Below are positions 60,860 to 64,000 of a stretch of 64,000 nt of DNA, one piece after another. The position numbers and the translations under genes were made by a program. Position 1 is the first letter of the stretch. The number at the start of each line of letters is the position of its first letter. The DNA is from Salinigranum rubrum (GTDB lineage: Archaea; Halobacteriota; Halobacteria; Halobacteriales; Haloferacaceae): assembly GCF_002906575.1 (NCBI RefSeq), contig NZ_CP026309.1:806001-870000 (forward strand). The letters run 5' to 3'. Below the pieces are notes generated by a model, which worked only from the letters and a program-made list of their open reading frames with translations, ran no database searches and had not been told where the DNA came from.

Positions 60860-61389
60860 TGAACGCGGTTCGACGCCGGCGGGCTAAAGACTAACGGGAC
60901 GGTCGAATCGCGGTCAGCGGTGTTCGACTGCGGAGACGGGTCAGAGGAACGGATCTAGGTCGCGGATACGGACGGCACTGCGGAGAGTGTTCGATTACGG
61001 GTACGGGCCGCGGTGAGGGGGTGCTCGACCGCGGGCACGGACAGCAGGAACACCGCACGGTCGCCAGGGCGGTGACGCCACACCCACCGAAGCGGCGGAG
61101 CCGCTTCGAGCCATTCGTTCGCTCGTTGCACTCGCTTACGAAGACTCCCCAGCCGATTCGCTCACTCACTCCGTCCGTTCGCTCATCCCTCGCGCGTGTC
61201 GCGCGGTCGTCGCGTTCACATCTACGCAGTCGTCGTTCTCGCCCGCCTCGTGGTCGTCGCGTTCTCACCCGCACGGTCGTCGATTTCCTCGGTACCGACA
61301 TCAGAACTGATAGCCGTAGCGGCTGTGGGCCCCGTTGTCATCCGTCCGTCTGACGCACCTTTATGCAAACGCCACGAGGGCTAGTGAGC
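60860..61389. other. 530-bp gap with imperfect repeats and a hairpin
   Basis: No gene is supported. Bases 60919-61040 contain three imperfect copies of a motif like gtgytcgaycrcgggyacgg (starts about 60919, 60986 and 61020), and the phrase cgcggatacggac near 60961 resembles their ends. A hairpin of the 9-bp/GGA family is at 61088-61108. The last 80 bases before 61390 are mixed and hold the start region of the coiled-coil gene. Confidence 0.5.
61088..61108. repeat. Perfect 9-bp hairpin, GGA loop
   Basis: CGAAGCGGC / GGA / GCCGCTTCG. In reverse complement with its 3' flank (agccattcgttcg) it matches hairpin 1 at 20684-20704 and its 5' flank (cgaacgaacggct), the differences being one flank base and the loop bases. 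Confidence 0.85.
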
Positions 61390-61806
61390 ATGAGTAATCG
61401 CGTGGAGGAACTCGAACGGAAGGCGTCGGAACTCCAGGCAGCGGTCAACGGTCTCACCGAAGAACTCGTCGAGACGAAGGAGCGACTCCGGCAACTCGAG
61501 GACGCGGTGGAAGTCGACGACCCGGCGGTGCGGGCGAAGCCGCGGAGCGAACCGGAGACGGAGACGGACGCGGCGGACGACGGGGCCGACACCGAGACAG
61601 ATTCCGACGCGGACGCCGACGCCGAACCGGCGGCCGAGGAGGACGAACCCGAACAGCGCTTCGTCGACGCCGACGAACACGAGAAGACGCTCGAAGACAC
61701 CGTCGGACCGGAGGGGAACAACAGCGGCGAAGAGGCTAAGACCGAGGACGATAAGGAGGAGGAAACGGAGTCCGAGCAGGACGGAAGCGACATCATCGTC
61801 GCGTAA
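61390..61806 (+). CDS. Coiled-coil acidic protein upstream of smc (DUF7518-like)
   Basis: 138 residues from the ATG at 61390 (MSNRVEELERKASELQAAVN). Residues 1-45 are a heptad coiled coil (LEDAVEVDDP ends it); the rest is a long disordered Asp/Glu/Ala/Thr tail. In haloarchaea a short coiled-coil gene of this type precedes smc. It may interact with the SMC arms. The tail has no repeats. It lies 27 bases upstream of smc on the same strand, probably cotranscribed. Confidence 0.75.
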   Translation: MSNRVEELERKASELQAAVNGLTEELVETKERLRQLEDAVEVDDPAVRAKPRSEPETETDAADDGADTETDSDADADAEPAAEEDEPEQRFVDADEHEKTLEDTVGPEGNNSGEEAKTEDDKEEETESEQDGSDIIVA

Positions 61807-61833
61807 GCTCGCGACTCCACTCGCGAGCACCCC

Positions 61834-64000
61834 ATGCACATCAAAGAGCTCGTCTTAGACGATTTCAAGAGTTTCGGCCGGAAGACCCGCATCCCCTTTT
61901 ACGAGGACTTTACGGTAGTGACGGGCCCGAACGGATCGGGCAAGTCGAACATCATCGACGGCGTCCTGTTCGCGCTCGGCCTGGCTCGAACGCGGGGCAT
62001 CCGCGCCGAGAAGCTCACCGACCTCATCTACAACCCCGGCCACGACGGGGACAGCGACGTCTCGGGCCCCCGTGAGGCGTCCGTCACGGTCGTCCTCGCC
62101 AACGACGACGGCACGCTCTCGCGCTCGCAGGTCGCCTCCGCCGCCGGGACGGACGACGTCGGCGACGTCGACGAGATAACTGTCAAGCGCCGCGTCAAGC
62201 GGACCGAGGAGAACTACTACTCGTACTACTACCTCAACGGGCGCTCGGTGAACCTTTCGGACATTCGGGACCTCCTCGCGCAGGCGGGCATCACGCCCGA
62301 GGGCTACAACGTCGTCATGCAGGGCGACGTCACCGAAATCATCAACACCACGCCGTATCGCCGGAGAGAGATCGTCGACGAGATCGCCGGCGTCGCCGAG
62401 TTCGACGCGAAGAAGGCCGACGCTTTCGAAGAGTTAGAGGCGGTCAAAGAGCGGGTCGAGGAGGTCGACCTCCGCATCGAGGAGAAGGAAGACCGACTCG
62501 AACAGCTAGAGGACGAGCGCGAGACGGCTCTCCAGTACCAGGACCTCCGCGAGGAGAAAGAGGAGTACGAGGGGTATCTGAAGGCGGCCGAGTTGGAGGA
62601 GAAACGCTCCGACCTCGCGTCTACAGAGAAGAAGGTCGAGGCGACCGAGCAGGAACTCGCCGACGTTCAGGCCACGCTCGACGAGCGGCAGGGAGCGGTC
62701 TCCCGACTCGAATCCGAACTGGAGGAGCTCACCCGCGAAATCGAGCGGAAGGGCGAGGACGAGCAGCTGAGAATCAAGTCCGAGATGGAGGAGATCAAAG
62801 GCGAGATCCGCTCGCTGGAGAACGACATCGAGGCCGCAGAAGAGCGCAAGGAGGGCGCAGAGAACGAGCGCCGGAAGGCGTTCGTCGAACTCGACCGCAA
62901 GAACGAGCGCATCTCGGACCTCGAAAGCGAGATCAGACAGACGAAAGTCGAGAAGGCGTCGGTCAAATCCGAGACCCAGTCGACCGAGGCCGACCTCGCC
63001 GAGGTCGAAGCGGAGATCGAGAGCGTCGACACGGCGTTCGACGAACTGAAGTCCGACCTCCAGGAGAAGAAAGAGCGCCGGGAGTCGCTCAAATCCGAGC
63101 GGAACGACCTCCAGCGCGAGAAGGACCGCCTCCTCGACGACGCCCGCCGCCGCTCGAACGAACTCTCCGAGGCGCGCGACGAACTCTCCGAGGCGAAAGA
63201 GGCCATCCCGAGAAGAAGAGGCGCATCTCGGAACTGCACTCCGAACTGGACAAGGCGGAGAAGAACAAGGCGAAGATCGACGACGTCATCGACGACCTCC
63301 GCGAGAAGAAGCAAGAACTGAAAGAGCAGCTCTCGGAGGTCGAGAGCGACCTCAGAGGCAAGCAGAACGAGTACGCCGAACTCGAAGCCCGCGCGGGCAG
63401 AGACGGCGACGACTCCTATCCACGGTCCGTCACGACCATACTCAACGCGAGCATCTCGGGCGTCCACGGCACCGTCGGCCAACTCGGTGCCGTCTCCGGC
63501 GAGTACGCCACCGCGTGTGAGACGGCCGCCGGCGGTCGGCTGGCCCACGTCGTCGTCGACGACGACGGCGTCGGCTCCTCGTGTATCGACTACCTCAAAT
63601 CCAGGAACGCCGGCCGTGCGACCTTCCTGCCCATCTCGAAGATGGACGACCGGAGCCTCCCCCGAAAGCCCTCTCACGCGGGCGTCGTCGACTTCGCACG
63701 GAACCTCGTCGACTTCGACGCCCGGTACGACCCGGTGTTCTCCTACGTCCTCGGCGCGACGCTCGTCGTCGAGGACATGCAGACGGCACGGGACCTGATG
63801 GGCCAGTACCGGATGGTGACGCTCGACGGCGACCTCGTCGAGAAATCGGGCGCGATGACCGGCGGTTCCGGCTCAGGCTCCCGCTACTCCTTCTCGAAGT
63901 CGGGCAAAGGAAAGCTCGAACGGCTCGCCGAGGAGATATCGGAACTCGAAGAGACGCGGCGCTCCTTCTCCGAAGAGATCGACGACGTCGAGAGCCGTCT
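61834..64000 (+). CDS. smc: Chromosome segregation protein SMC (truncated by window end; one apparent frameshift)
   Basis: Starts MHIKELVLDDFKSFGRKTRI, with Walker A VVTGPNGSGKSNIIDGVLFA. ARTRGIRAEKLTDLIYNPGH, YNVVMQGDVTEIINTTPYRR and REIVDEIAGVAEFDAKKADA are the head-domain blocks. A long coiled coil follows. At 63207-63209 the frame is lost; adding one C to the CCC run restores EAIPEKKRRISELHSELDKA and the hinge (GQLGAVSGEYATACETAAGG, then MTGGSGSGSRY). The window ends in the second coiled-coil arm, so the C-terminal Walker B and signature are outside. SMC organises chromosomes in a complex with kleisin ScpA. Confidence 0.93.

Overview
The window is chromosomal DNA of a haloarchaeon (class Halobacteria). 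The GC content is very high, the proteins are rich in Asp/Glu, TATA boxes lie about 25 bases upstream of start codons with almost no leader, and the gene set is archaeal: Rpo12, L37Ae, prefoldin beta, KEOPS Pcc1, Pth2, TruD, GGGP synthase, pantoate kinase with phosphopantothenate synthetase, and GatB beside AspRS. Gene content and order resemble the Haloferacales, but I cannot name a species.

Layout. (1) 1-9.5 kb: a zinc-ribbon protein, an RNA-ligase-like protein that lacks the catalytic lysine, then a minus-strand secreted-phosphatase locus: a membrane-anchored cohesin-like protein, a Tat-exported PhoX with a cohesin-like domain plus a dockerin, and a second PhoX with a cohesin-like domain and a Gly/Asn/Asp tail. 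A homologous ~140-residue protein precedes each PhoX. (2) 9.6-13.8 kb: GlcG/HbpS-like protein, cobalamin adenosyltransferase, histidine phosphatase, a membrane protein and a double ferritin-like lipoprotein. (3) 13.85-17.6 kb: tRNA-Ser(CGA) followed by a gene-sparse accessory stretch of small regulators and zinc microproteins. (4) 18-28.6 kb: citramalate/isopropylmalate synthase, DUF192, HNH protein, MFS transporter, PAS histidine kinase, GMP synthase amidotransferase subunit, DUF2070, prefoldin beta. (5) 28.7-32.2 kb: a two-gene cargo (LGFP/collagen-like protein plus SGNH hydrolase with a PLAT-like end) lying between the prefoldin-beta genes and the L37Ae-Rpo12-Pcc1 operon. (6) 33-39.2 kb: epimerase, DUF2103, TruD, Pth2, dCTP deaminase, ThiR-like regulator, methyltransferase. 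(7) 39.3-46 kb: 2-oxoacid/acetoin dehydrogenase genes (E2 with three subunit-binding domains, E1 alpha, E1 beta, an AcoX-like kinase) and a glutathionyl-hydroquinone-reductase-like protein. (8) 46-64 kb: aminotransferase, SDR, molybdopterin oxidoreductase, CoA biosynthesis pair, AspRS, GGGP synthase, topoisomerase I, an orphan MCM-N-like protein, GatB and the first two thirds of SMC.

Two themes cut across the window. Six genes each carry one apparent single-base deletion in a G or C run (near 2063, 10922, 24599, 25806, 42001 and 63207). Restoring one base recovers a complete family protein each time, which looks more like a homopolymer error in the assembly than gene decay. Several gene-free gaps carry perfect 9-bp hairpins with a three-base loop, usually GGA, which form a small dispersed family.

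The most exciting candidate system is the cohesin/dockerin phosphatase locus at 1.5-9.5 kb, a possible cell-surface phosphatase array. The second is the LGFP/SGNH cargo with its own palindromic operator.
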